A DNA stretch of 64,000 bases from Bacillota bacterium (GTDB taxonomy: Bacteria > Bacillota > Clostridia > Acetivibrionales > DTU013): positions 60,627 to 124,626 of the forward strand of contig JAFABI010000021.1 of the NCBI GenBank assembly GCA_023426125.1, read 5' to 3'. Positions 7,650-15,952 of the stretch are shown in pieces (positions within the stretch are counted from its first letter, which is position 1; every line of letters starts with the position of its first letter). The notes under the pieces are model-generated. The model was not told where the DNA came from. It made no database searches and was given only the letters and a program-made list of their open reading frames with translations. Position numbers and translations under genes: made by a program.

Positions 7650-8609
7650 ATGTTTTATTTTTTTGCTTTTGTATCTGCATTGCTTATGATGCTGGTGGTT
7701 ACGCCTCAGTTAAGAAAGCTGGCATATCGAATCAATTATCTTGAGAAGCCGCGGGCCGATATGGAGAGGAAGGTCCATAAAGAACCCAAGCCATACCTTG
7801 CCGCGGTGGGAATGTTTGTATGCTTCTGGATTCTGTATATCCTTTTTGTCGGGGGCTTCAGTTCAAAAACCCTTACGGTATTGGCAAGTTCCTTTATGAT
7901 CTTTGCCATCGGCATGGCTGACGATTGGTTTAAAATCAACGGAAAGGATCTTAAAGCGCTTCCCAAAATGCTTGTCCAGGTCCTTGCCTGTATTCTTGTC
8001 TATAAGGCGGACATACTCCTGAGGGGCTTTACAAATCCTTTTGACGGCTCTTATGTAGTGTTGCCTGCCTGGATTCAATTTCTGCTGACAGTTCTGTGGT
8101 TGTTTGGCGTAACTACGGTTATCAATTTTGCGGACGGTATGGACGGATTGGCGGGAGGCATATCCTGCATATCCGCATGCACGCTGTTTGTTGTAGCCCT
8201 TGCAAAAGGGCAGACTGTCTCGGCGCTGATGGCCATACTCCTTGTAGGGATATGCCTTGGATACTTAAGATATAACAAATTTCCTGCAAAAATACTGATG
8301 GGGGATGCAGGAGCTACATTCCTGGGCTTCATGCTGGGTTTGATTTCGCTGGACGGGGCATTCAAGCAGGCGACGGTTATATCGATTTTCATACCGATCC
8401 TGGCATTGGGGCTGCCGATCTTTGATAATATTTTTGTCGTATTTCGTAGAATGCGGGAAGGAAAGCCTATTCACATCGGAGATTCCGGACAGGTTCATTT
8501 CAGGCTTTTATCAAAAGGACTCACCCAAAAGCAGACGGTATACGTTTTGTACCTGGTATGCATCTGCCTTAACCTGAGTGCGATTATCCTTTTTCTGCTG
8601 AAGATCTGA
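7650..8609 (+). CDS. Polyprenyl-phosphate N-acetylhexosamine-1-phosphate transferase (TagO/WecA/MraY family)
   Basis: A 319-residue integral membrane enzyme that moves a sugar-1-phosphate from a UDP-sugar to undecaprenyl phosphate, the first step in teichoic acid or capsule linkage synthesis. Family motifs are present: HKEPKPYLAAVG early, the Mg-binding ADDWF (90-94), NFADGMDGLAGG (159-170), GDAGATFLGF, and HIGDSGQVHFRLL near residue 280 in place of the usual HxHH loop. About ten hydrophobic helices. RBS AAAGGGAG. UDP-GlcNAc is the likely donor but is not proven by sequence. The gene stands alone. Confidence 0.88.
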   Translation: MFYFFAFVSALLMMLVVTPQLRKLAYRINYLEKPRADMERKVHKEPKPYLAAVGMFVCFWILYILFVGGFSSKTLTVLASSFMIFAIGMADDWFKINGKDLKALPKMLVQVLACILVYKADILLRGFTNPFDGSYVVLPAWIQFLLTVLWLFGVTTVINFADGMDGLAGGISCISACTLFVVALAKGQTVSALMAILLVGICLGYLRYNKFPAKILMGDAGATFLGFMLGLISLDGAFKQATVISIFIPILALGLPIFDNIFVVFRRMREGKPIHIGDSGQVHFRLLSKGLTQKQTVYVLYLVCICLNLSAIILFLLKI

Positions 8610-8691
8610 GGGAGTTAACACACAGGCCTTACTATACATTGAAGCGCGGCCGGTAAAACAGTTAAATTTATGAAAATCCTGGCCATGGATA

Positions 8692-8720
8692 TTGACACAA
8701 AAGATTTGATATATTATAGT
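8692..8720 (+). promoter_or_regulatory. Sigma-A promoter of proS
   Basis: Consensus TTGACA (8692-8697), 17-bp spacer and TATAGT (8715-8720). Transcription should begin near 8727, which fixes the 5' end of the T-box leader and shows it is unusually short. Confidence 0.75.
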
Positions 8721-8726
8721 AATGAT

Positions 8727-8906
8727 AATATATTGCCGATGAGGGGAATGTGAAAAACAAGGTTTTTCGTCCCAACCCCGAGGCGCAGCTGACGAGGCTG
8801 CCGTTTTAGCCACGATAAAGGCTTGATGAGCAGGGTTTACCAAATTGGGTGGCACCGCGGAAATTATTCCGTCCCTTTGCATATGCAAGGGGACGGTTTT
8901 GTTTTT
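8727..8906 (+). promoter_or_regulatory. T-box riboswitch (proline), very short stem I
   Basis: The canonical T-box core GGGTGGCACCGCGG (8847-8860) is followed by a near-perfect 28-nt hairpin (8869-8896) and T-run, the terminator. Upstream, GGGG (8743-8746) pairs with CCCC (8776-8779) and GAAAAAC (8752-8758) with GTTTTTC (8762-8768) around an AAG loop. The 3' side of the internal loop reads GTCCCAA, giving a CCC (Pro) specifier followed by A, as T-boxes require. Uncharged tRNA-Pro would stabilise the antiterminator and turn on proS. Only about 120 nt separate the predicted start site and the T-box core, so the usual distal stem I platform is missing. Confidence 0.85.
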
Positions 8907-9032
8907 GTGGAATTGCCGCGAGGAGTAACCTTAAGCTCTGTGAAGGACGGCAGCGGCATCGGTTCTGTGATTGATCCCGGAGGAGTCCGGCGGAAGAACA
9001 ATAAGCAATAATATAAAGAAGGAGTTGTAATT

Positions 9033-10469
9033 ATGGCACAGGAAAAAAAGCTGGTGGAAGAAATAACCTCAATGAATACGGACTTTACACAATGGTATAC
9101 CGACGTTATAAAAAAAGCTGACCTTGCAGATTACTCAAGCGTCAGAGGCTGCGTGATCATACGTCCATATGGCTATGCCATATGGGAGAATATCCAGAAA
9201 AACCTGGACAGAAGGTTTAAGGATACGGGGCATGAGAATGTCTATATGCCGTTATTCATCCCCGAGAGCCTTCTGCAAAAGGAAAAAGACCACGTAGAGG
9301 GCTTCGCGCCCGAAGTGGCCTGGGTAACCCACGGCGGCAGTGAGCAGCTGACAGAGAAGCTTTGCGTGAGGCCTACGTCTGAGACCCTGTTTTGCGACCA
9401 TTATGTAAACGTTATCCATTCTTACAGAGATCTGCCGAAGCTCTATAATCAATGGTGCTCGGTGGTGCGGTGGGAGAAGACCACGCGCCCGTTTTTAAGG
9501 ACTCTGGAATTCCTCTGGCAGGAAGGTCACACGGCGCATGCCACTGCCGAGGAGGCTCAGGAAGAAACTATTAAGATGCTCAATGTGTATGCCGAATTCT
9601 GTGAAAATGTGCTTGCCATTCCGGTAATCAAAGGCCAGAAGACGGAGAAGGAAAAATTTGCAGGGGCTGAAGCCACCTATACAATCGAAAGTCTTATGCA
9701 TGACGGGAAAGCGCTTCAATCCGGCACATCCCACAACTTCGGCGACGGTTTTGCAAAGGCCTTCGGCATACAATATACCGATAAAAATAATCAGCTACAA
9801 TACGTACACCAGACCTCGTGGGGGATGTCAACCAGGATTATCGGCGCGGTCATCATGGTGCACGGCGATGACAGCGGCCTTGTGCTTCCGCCGGAAATAG
9901 CGCCGGTGCAAGTGATGATCATCCCCATATCCCAGCATAAGGAAGGCGTTCTCGAAAAGGCTGAAGAGCTCAGGGCAAAGCTATCCCAAAAGGTCCGGGC
10001 AAAAATTGACGACAGCGACAAATCGCCGGGATGGAAATTCAGTGAGTATGAAATGAAGGGAATACCGGTAAGGCTGGAAGTGGGACCGAAGGATATCGAA
10101 AAAAACCAGGTAGTGCTTGTAAGAAGGGATTCCAGGGAGAAGATATTCGTACCCATGGATGAATTGGAAACAACCGTGGTGAAGCTTTTGGCCGACATGC
10201 AGGCAGGTCTTCTGGAAAAAGCCAGAAGTCTGAGGGAGCAGAAAACCTATCAGGCGGTCGACATGGATGAATTTACAAAAATCATCGATGAGACGCCCGG
10301 CTTCATAAAGGCAATGTGGTGCGGAGATCAGGCCTGCGAGGACAAAATCAAGGAAAAGACGGCGGCTTCCGCAAGATGCATTCCCTTTGAGCAGGAGCAG
10401 ATTTCCGGCAAATGCGTATGCTGTGGCGAAGCGGCGAAGCATATGGTTTACTGGGGCAAAGCATATTAG
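9033..10469 (+). CDS. proS: Prolyl-tRNA synthetase, archaeal/eukaryal-like short type (ProS type 3)
   Basis: Charges tRNA-Pro. At 478 residues it lacks the editing insertion of the long bacterial form. Class II motifs are visible: motif 2 region with RWEKTTRPFLRTLEFLWQEGHTAH, motif 3 region within VHGDDSGLVLPPEIAP, then an anticodon-binding domain. The C-terminal region has cysteines in WCGDQACE and CVCCGEAA, as in the zinc-binding tail of this form, and ends in Tyr. Strong RBS AGAAGGAG. It sits directly behind the T-box leader, so expression should respond to proline tRNA charging. Confidence 0.96.
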   Translation: MAQEKKLVEEITSMNTDFTQWYTDVIKKADLADYSSVRGCVIIRPYGYAIWENIQKNLDRRFKDTGHENVYMPLFIPESLLQKEKDHVEGFAPEVAWVTHGGSEQLTEKLCVRPTSETLFCDHYVNVIHSYRDLPKLYNQWCSVVRWEKTTRPFLRTLEFLWQEGHTAHATAEEAQEETIKMLNVYAEFCENVLAIPVIKGQKTEKEKFAGAEATYTIESLMHDGKALQSGTSHNFGDGFAKAFGIQYTDKNNQLQYVHQTSWGMSTRIIGAVIMVHGDDSGLVLPPEIAPVQVMIIPISQHKEGVLEKAEELRAKLSQKVRAKIDDSDKSPGWKFSEYEMKGIPVRLEVGPKDIEKNQVVLVRRDSREKIFVPMDELETTVVKLLADMQAGLLEKARSLREQKTYQAVDMDEFTKIIDETPGFIKAMWCGDQACEDKIKEKTAASARCIPFEQEQISGKCVCCGEAAKHMVYWGKAY

Positions 10470-10520
10470 GAAGACAAAGGATAGAAGATTGACGGACCGG
10501 TATTGGTGAAAATATCGATA

Positions 10521-10556
10521 AATCTCAGACGCTTGATGCGCCTGAGATTTTTTTTG
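10521..10556 (+). terminator. Intrinsic terminator of proS
   Basis: AATCTCAGACGC and GCGCCTGAGATT form a 12-bp stem with one mismatch, followed by a run of eight T's. It lies 50 bp downstream of the proS stop. Confidence 0.85.
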
Positions 10557-10650
10557 TTTTTTTCCTGCATTTATGTAAATAATTCAAATTTTTTTGTCAA
10601 TACTATTAGTAATACTGTTATGCAATAAAAGACAATTGGAGGTATCTTTT

Positions 10651-11409
10651 ATGAAGAGGAAATTAATTTTCCTGGTTGCCATTACATTTTTTGTTACTAC
10701 GCTGATCACCTTTTCAGCATTTGACACTGCTCCTACAAAGGCAGCTCTTGCTGTTGAAAAGGTAAGTAGTACCGACGCTACAGTTACAGCAAGCAAGCTG
10801 AATATACGTCAGGGTCCCTCGGTGAGCTTTCCTGTAATCGGACAACTGGACCAAGGACAAGCCGTGAAGGTACTTAGCAAGCTTGGAAACTGGTATGCAG
10901 TCTATGATCTGGAGAAGGGCTGCATTGGCGCTGTAGACGGCAAGTATATCAATCTTGGCGATGCTTCGCAGGCATCTGCGGATGTTGACAAGGAAGCCGC
11001 CGCTGAAGTCGTTCTGCCTTCCGACGTGTCGGAAGATGAGCAGACGTTGCTGGAGTTGGTTAACAAGGCCCGGCAGGATGCAAAAGTCGAAGAACTGGTA
11101 TTTGACAAAAAGCTGCTGACAACAGCCAGACAAAAAGCAAAGGATATGGCGGACAACAATTATTTCTCACACGAATCGCCTACCTTTGGGTCGCCTTTTG
11201 ACATGATGAGGCAGAATGGAGTCACCTTCAAAACAGCCGGTGAAAATATTGCCGGAAACCAGACGGTGGAAGGTGCGTTTAAAGCATGGATGAAGTCGGA
11301 AGGCCATAAAAAGAATATATTGAACAACAGTTTCAACTATGTGGGAATTGGAATTGTTTCCAGTGAAACATATGGCAAGATTCTGGTTCAGCAATTCATA
11401 GGGAAGTAA
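10651..11409 (+). CDS. Secreted SH3b-CAP (SCP/PR1-like) domain protein
   Basis: A 252-residue exported protein. The start at 10651 is set by TTGGAGGT; the frame opens earlier but without a site. A signal peptide with an Ala-rich end covers about residues 1-31. A bacterial SH3 domain follows (SKLNIRQGPSVSFPVIGQL, GNWYAVY), likely wall-binding. The C-terminal CAP domain (from about residue 130) has LVNKARQDAK, NYFSHESPTFGSPFDMM, GENIAG and the HKKNILNNSFNYVGIG block of YkwD-type proteins. Molecular function of bacterial CAP domains is largely open. It is a single gene between terminators. Confidence 0.88.
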   Translation: MKRKLIFLVAITFFVTTLITFSAFDTAPTKAALAVEKVSSTDATVTASKLNIRQGPSVSFPVIGQLDQGQAVKVLSKLGNWYAVYDLEKGCIGAVDGKYINLGDASQASADVDKEAAAEVVLPSDVSEDEQTLLELVNKARQDAKVEELVFDKKLLTTARQKAKDMADNNYFSHESPTFGSPFDMMRQNGVTFKTAGENIAGNQTVEGAFKAWMKSEGHKKNILNNSFNYVGIGIVSSETYGKILVQQFIGK

Positions 11410-11525
11410 CCGATTATATATTCAAGGGAGAAGACCCCATTTTTCCCGTCAACAAGGCGGCATACCTTCCAGATCAACAGGCATTCCTTTTATCCGAAGG
11501 TATGTCCCTTGTGTTTTCAAATACG

Positions 11526-11572
11526 GAGGATGTTCCTCATGCCATAGCATGAGGAACATCCTCTGTTTGTTT
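11526..11572 (+). terminator. Strong hairpin terminator after the CAP gene
   Basis: A perfect 17-bp stem (11526-11542 with 11547-11563, loop CATA) is followed by TGTTTGTTT. A weaker inverted repeat ATACCTTC/GAAGGTAT precedes it at 11462-11503. Confidence 0.75.
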
Positions 11573-11653
11573 ATGCGTATTTGTTGGATAATGTACACTA
11601 ACAGCGTGTCATGTCAAGGGGACAGGTACATTGACATGTGGATGTTAATAGAC

Positions 11654-11676
11654 TGTAGGGGCGTATTGCGCGTCCG
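11654..11676 (+). repeat. Dispersed GC-rich repeat, copy 1
   Basis: TGTAGGGGCGTATTGCGCGT (23 bp to 11676) recurs at 11927. It sits between two short hairpins with a shared AGGGGAC loop sequence: CATGTCAA/TTGACATG before it and GGGGTGT/ACACCCC after it. The whole 11600-11990 gap has no gene and looks like an accumulation of small repeats. Confidence 0.55.
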
Positions 11677-11718
11677 GGGGTGTTAAGGGGACGGGGTTGT
11701 TGACACCCCTTGGCACCC

Positions 11719-11812
11719 TGACATTGCGAGCGGAACGTAAGTGGAGCGAAGCAATCTGCTATCCTTGCTGGAAGTTGAGATTGCCGCGTCGCACGGCTCC
11801 TCGCAATGACAG
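11719..11812. repeat. REP-like palindromic dispersed repeat
   Basis: Begins CTGACATTGCGAG and ends CTCGCAATGACAG as an inverted repeat, with inner GGAGCGAAGCAATCT and GAGATTGCCGCGTCGC. Related elements lie at 16384-16476 and within 16621-16755. This pattern is a common bacterial intergenic repeat form that can fold into a long cruciform or RNA hairpin. Confidence 0.7.
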
Positions 11813-11926
11813 CCCGGGGAGCTGTCTATCTTAACTCGTACAAATCCCTTCACACGTTACTATCTTGGAAGGACGGCCAATGGCCGCACCTACAGAGATA
11901 ACGGGCTATGGCAGGATAGAGTACAT

Positions 11927-11951
11927 TGTAGGGGCGCGCATTGCGCGTCCG
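11927..11951 (+). repeat. Dispersed GC-rich repeat, copy 2
   Basis: TGTAGGGGCGCGCATTGCGC(GTCCG) matches the 11654 copy apart from two inserted bases. It is followed at 11955-11980 by a hairpin GGAGTTAGGG/CCCTAACTCC containing the same GGGGACA-type loop as the elements near copy 1. Confidence 0.55.
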
Positions 11952-11990
11952 CTCGGAGTTAGGGGACATTCCCTAACTCCGTCAATAAGT

Positions 11991-12938
11991 TTACATTCTT
12001 TCCAAAATGTTAAATTCCGGCTTGACTTCAAAGGTCCTGCCTTTCAAATAATTCAGCTGTCCGGCGTCCTTGAAGTCGAAATCCAGCTTATATGCCCAAA
12101 GGGCCTGGTATTTGGCGCCTAAAGGCCGGTTAACCGCGTTGGAGCCGTATTTGCCGTCGCCGATCACCGGATGGCCGATATGGGCCAGGTGGGCTCTGAT
12201 CTGATGGGTACGCCCTGTTACAAGCTCCACCTCAAGCTTACTGATATCAAGCCCGGGATTGTAGCTCACAACCCGGTATTTTGTAATGATCTCCAGGGAG
12301 CCGGGAGTCCTGTTGCTGCTTATGTAAACCCGGCTTTTGCTCTCGTCCTTGAACAAAAATGCTTTCAAATTTGCGCTATCCCTGGCCGGCTTGCCTTTTA
12401 CCAGGCACTGGTAGAATTTACTTATCTCCCTTGTCTCTATTTTTTCCTGTAGGATATCAAGGCTTTCCTGGTTTTTCGCGATTAAAACCAGTCCGCCCGT
12501 ATTACGGTCCAGCCTGTGGCAGAGCATCGGCTGGAAGGAAGATATGGCGGCCTCCGGACTGCTTTTTTCCTTTAAATATTTCCTGACATTATCAATGAGG
12601 GTGCCGGAGGACTGGTCCTTATCGGGATGGACCGGAATGCCCTGCTTTTTATTTACGATGAGTATATTTTCATCTTCATAAACGGGATCGAAGCCTTTAT
12701 CCTGCCTGTCTGCATTCCTTTGAACAGATTCGTCCAGAAGGGCGTCGGCAATATAAAGCTCGATTCGGTCTCCCGGGGCAACCACATAATCCTGCTTTAC
12801 CCGAATTCCGTTGACCTTGACGTCTTTTTTCCGAAAGGTCTTTTGAATAAGGGAAAAGGGTACTTCAGGCATGACAGCGGATAGGTATCTGTCGATTCTT
12901 TTGTTGGCGTTTTTTTCATTTACATACAATACTCTCAT
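11991..12938 (-). CDS. RluA-family RNA pseudouridine synthase
   Basis: A 315-residue enzyme that isomerises specific uridines in rRNA or tRNA. An N-terminal S4 RNA-binding domain (about 13-62, RIDRYLSAVMPEVPFSLIQK, VNGIRV) precedes the catalytic domain, whose motif HRLDRNTGGLVLIAK carries catalytic Asp144. The conserved ELVTGRTHQIRAHL and GDGKYG blocks are intact. RluC/RluD subgroup by architecture; exact target position cannot be read from sequence. RBS AAAGGAAA. Dispersed repeats border it on both sides. Confidence 0.92.
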   Translation of the reverse strand: MRVLYVNEKNANKRIDRYLSAVMPEVPFSLIQKTFRKKDVKVNGIRVKQDYVVAPGDRIELYIADALLDESVQRNADRQDKGFDPVYEDENILIVNKKQGIPVHPDKDQSSGTLIDNVRKYLKEKSSPEAAISSFQPMLCHRLDRNTGGLVLIAKNQESLDILQEKIETREISKFYQCLVKGKPARDSANLKAFLFKDESKSRVYISSNRTPGSLEIITKYRVVSYNPGLDISKLEVELVTGRTHQIRAHLAHIGHPVIGDGKYGSNAVNRPLGAKYQALWAYKLDFDFKDAGQLNYLKGRTFEVKPEFNILERM

Positions 12939-12952
12939 ATGATTTCCTTTAT

Positions 12953-13147
12953 AACGAGGCTCAAAAAATGTCCTCCACCGCCTCTAAAGTAAAGGGACAC
13001 ACCTCTGCAAGTAGCGGGGCTCTGGGGATGAGGAATGTCCCTTTTTGAATAGGCGGAGTACCTAATGGTTTTCAGGCGGTGAGCGTATCTCCCGCCCGGG
13101 ATGCATGGGCGAGCAGCAAATGCAAGGCATTTGCGACCAGCCTCGTT
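12953..13147 (+). repeat. Structured dispersed element, copy A (with nested hairpin)
   Basis: Bounded by AACGAGGCT (12953-12961) and AGCCTCGTT (13139-13147), a perfect 9-bp terminal inverted repeat. The core GGATGCATGGGCGAGCAG (13099-13116), hairpin CAAATGC-AAG-GCATTTG and CGACCAG is shared with copies at 15.8 and 25.4 kb. Relative to copy B it has an inserted stretch with a hairpin AAAGGGACA/TGTCCCTTT plus T's (12991-13046), which could also terminate plus-strand transcripts. Confidence 0.7.
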
Positions 13148-13182
13148 GAAACTCGCAGTGGTAAGGTGGTCAAGTATCGACC

Positions 13183-15651
13183 CTACACCGGGGAGCGCAA
13201 ATGAGCGACCAGCATTGAGCCGATCTTGTCTATATATTGCCCGGAAATACTTTCTGCCGCTTCCGGGGAATTGCCTTCCGAGTAAACCCTGAACATAGGC
13301 ATGTCCGCATCCGGCAAAACCAGTGCCCACCCGTTTTCTGCGATAAAACGCACCCCGTCTAAAAGCTCGACCTTGTCCGCCTGCTTTTCGGTGATCAGCG
13401 ACCGCATGATCCGGCCCTTCAGCTCCCAGGGGCAGGGAATGCTTTTTTTACTGACATAAAATCCCGGGATCTCCTTAATGGTTTCCTCCAGCGAGGTGTC
13501 GTAGGTGCAAAGGTACTCCACAATCTTGACCAGCCCTGCAAGGGCGTCGAAATTCAACAGGAACTGGGTCATTTTGTCCTTTTCCCTGTTCTTGAAAAGG
13601 TTGTAATTCAGCATTTGCTCCATTACGGCCTGGGGGGAGGTCTTGGTCCGGACGACTTTTCCCCCGTGCTGCGCCGCCAGCTTCTCGATAACGGAAGGAG
13701 CCGATACGGGCACGACAACTTCGGCTTCCTTTATGGTCTTGAACAGGATGATGGAGGTGAAAGCAAGGAAAAGATCATCCTTTATAATATTTCCCGCCCT
13801 GTCAATCAAAATGAGGGTTTCGCCATTGCTGTCCATGTAGGCGCCCAGGTCGGCGTCCCGCTTTTTGATTTCATCCACCACCGCATCCATGGAATTCATG
13901 TTGGAGGAGGAAAAGCTGTACACCCTGCAGCCGATATCCGTCAGCATGGGTACCACCGCCGAAATCACAAAATTCGACGGTGAAACAACGCACACGCTGG
14001 GCGATTTTTCCTTGATCCGGGTGAAATCCACTTCATTCAATATCATTCTGGCATAGTAGACGGTAAAGTCGGTGATATTGTTCAGCCTGCTGATCTCATT
14101 CCCGGAGCAGCGCTTGAAATCCTCCCTGAAAAAGGCGTTCTCGATTTTTCTTTCCAGCACCCGGCTGACGGTGGCTCCTTTGGAATCCATAAAATCCACT
14201 TTAAGCCGGTTTGGGTTGTCGGCGCCCAATTTGATATGGATACCGCCCTCCACGGAAAGGAAGTTGATGGCATGCCGGGAAATGGGAGTAAGCAGGCTGC
14301 TTAAGTTGTAAACCTCCACGCCTACCGACAATATGCCGGAAATGAAGGCGTGTTTGAACATCCTTGCCGAATTTGACGTAGTGGAGCTGACGACCACTCT
14401 CGTCCCCTTTTTGAAGATGGAACCGTATGCGGCGCCGAGCCTGGTGGCAAACTCCGGCGTGATGTCGACATTGATAATGCCTGAAAGGCCGCTTTCCCCG
14501 AAGATGGACTTGGAGAGCCGCGAGCCCCAGATGATGTTCCTGTCTACTACCGAAAGGGAATCCACGGATTTATTGGGCCATATTTTTATATTGGGCTTTA
14601 CGATGGCTCTCTCGTTGATGATACAGCCGTCGCCGATAACGGAGTTTTCAAATACCGAGACATAATGCTTCAGCTGCACCCGGTTGCATATGACGGCCCC
14701 TCTGATTTCGGAGCCGAAATCAATGTAATTGTTGTTCCATATCACACTTTTTTTGATGGATACTTCATCTTCAATAATATTATTGTCTCCCAGCACACTG
14801 TGGTTTTCTATGCTTGTACCGTTGCCTATCCTGCAATTTGAGCCGATAAGGCAGGGGCCGTTTATTTCCGCATTGGGTTCGATCTCGGTACCGGGGCCTA
14901 CCCACACGTTTTTCTTATACTCTTCTGCGTTGATTTTTATTTTTATTTTGCCCTGCATTGCATCGTAATGGGCTTGAAGATAGGAATTCAAGTCCCCGAT
15001 GTCATACCAGTAGCCGGACATGACGTATCCATACATGGGCATATTCAGCGAAAGAAGCTGTGGAAACAATTCCAGGCTGAAATCGTATTTATCCTCAGAG
15101 GGTATCAGGTCCAGCACTTCAGGCTCAAGGATATATGTACCGGTATTTACGGTGTCGCTGAACACTTCTCCCCAGCTGGGCTTTTCAAGGAAGCCGGTGA
15201 TGGAGCCGTTTTCATCGGTTAAAACCACGCCATATTCCAACGGAACATCAACTCTGGCAAGGATAAGGGTAGCCTTTGCCGCCTTTGCACGATGAAAATC
15301 GAGGGCGGACGTCAGATCCAGATTGGTGAGGGAATCGCCGCTGATGACGACAAAGGTGTCATCCAGAAAGCTTCCCGTGTTTTTTACACTGCCGGCGGTA
15401 CCAAGAGGGGTATCCTCGGTAAAATACCGGAGGGAAACCCCGAAAGCCGAGCCGTTTCCAAAATATTCACGGATTTTTTGGGGCAGATATGCAAGGGTGA
15501 CGGCGATATCAAGGATTCCATGATTTCTTAGCAGATCGATCACGTGCTCCATCACCGGTATATTCATTACCGGAACCATTGGTTTCGGCAGATCGCATGT
15601 CAGAGGACGCAGCCTTGCGCCTTCTCCTCCCGCCATTATAACCGCTTTCAA
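13183..15651 (-). CDS. Sugar-1-phosphate nucleotidyltransferase fused to a degenerate phosphomannomutase domain
   Basis: A three-domain protein, 822 residues from the proposed TTG start at 15651 (Shine-Dalgarno-like GGGGGG 7-10 nt upstream); an ATG-initiated extension to 15717 adds 22 residues without a site and reaches toward a repeat. N-terminal nucleotidyltransferase: KAVIMAGGEGARLRPLTCDL signature and KPMVPVMN. Then a left-handed beta-helix of hexapeptide repeats. The C-terminal half has the layout of an alpha-D-phosphohexomutase but lacks its catalytic residues: the phosphoserine loop reads HIKLGADNPNRLK and the metal loop MDSNGETL instead of DGDGDR. Likely makes GDP-mannose or a related nucleotide sugar for envelope glycans; the mutase part is probably structural or regulatory. 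Confidence 0.85.
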   Translation of the reverse strand: MKAVIMAGGEGARLRPLTCDLPKPMVPVMNIPVMEHVIDLLRNHGILDIAVTLAYLPQKIREYFGNGSAFGVSLRYFTEDTPLGTAGSVKNTGSFLDDTFVVISGDSLTNLDLTSALDFHRAKAAKATLILARVDVPLEYGVVLTDENGSITGFLEKPSWGEVFSDTVNTGTYILEPEVLDLIPSEDKYDFSLELFPQLLSLNMPMYGYVMSGYWYDIGDLNSYLQAHYDAMQGKIKIKINAEEYKKNVWVGPGTEIEPNAEINGPCLIGSNCRIGNGTSIENHSVLGDNNIIEDEVSIKKSVIWNNNYIDFGSEIRGAVICNRVQLKHYVSVFENSVIGDGCIINERAIVKPNIKIWPNKSVDSLSVVDRNIIWGSRLSKSIFGESGLSGIINVDITPEFATRLGAAYGSIFKKGTRVVVSSTTSNSARMFKHAFISGILSVGVEVYNLSSLLTPISRHAINFLSVEGGIHIKLGADNPNRLKVDFMDSKGATVSRVLERKIENAFFREDFKRCSGNEISRLNNITDFTVYYARMILNEVDFTRIKEKSPSVCVVSPSNFVISAVVPMLTDIGCRVYSFSSSNMNSMDAVVDEIKKRDADLGAYMDSNGETLILIDRAGNIIKDDLFLAFTSIILFKTIKEAEVVVPVSAPSVIEKLAAQHGGKVVRTKTSPQAVMEQMLNYNLFKNREKDKMTQFLLNFDALAGLVKIVEYLCTYDTSLEETIKEIPGFYVSKKSIPCPWELKGRIMRSLITEKQADKVELLDGVRFIAENGWALVLPDADMPMFRVYSEGNSPEAAESISGQYIDKIGSMLVAHLRSPV

Positions 15652-15727
15652 TCCATAACACCCCCCGCCGGATTTACCCTCTTCCACGATTGCAGCGTCA
15701 ACTGCCGGATGATCCATACAGAAATAT

Positions 15728-15858
15728 AACGAGGCATCAAAATGTCCCCCACCTCTATAGATGGCGGATACCGAACGGGTTTTCAGGTGGTGAGCATATC
15801 TCCCGCCCGGGATGCATGGACGAGCAGCAAATGCAAGGCATTTGCGACCAGTCTCGTT
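15728..15858 (+). repeat. Structured dispersed element, copy B
   Basis: AACGAGGC (15728-15735) and GTCTCGTT (15851-15858) close the element. The core GGATGCATGGACGAGCAG lies at 15810-15827, its hairpin at 15828-15844, CGACCAG at 15845-15851. CCACCT (15749-15754) pairs with AGGTGG (15785-15790); the equivalent positions in copy A are CCGCCT and AGGCGG, a compensatory G-C to A-T change. Confidence 0.7.
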
Positions 15859-15952
15859 GAAACTCCGCTACGGTAAGGAAATTTGTCTACAAACGACAAA
15901 TTTCCTTTGAATTAGATCGTTATAAAATCAACGCTGTAATATCCTTTATTCA

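Noticed and set aside
12935..13330. 131-codon minus-strand frame between the pseudouridine synthase and the nucleotidyltransferase
   Set aside because: It lies across dispersed repeat copy A and the end of the neighbouring gene in another frame; no family motif.
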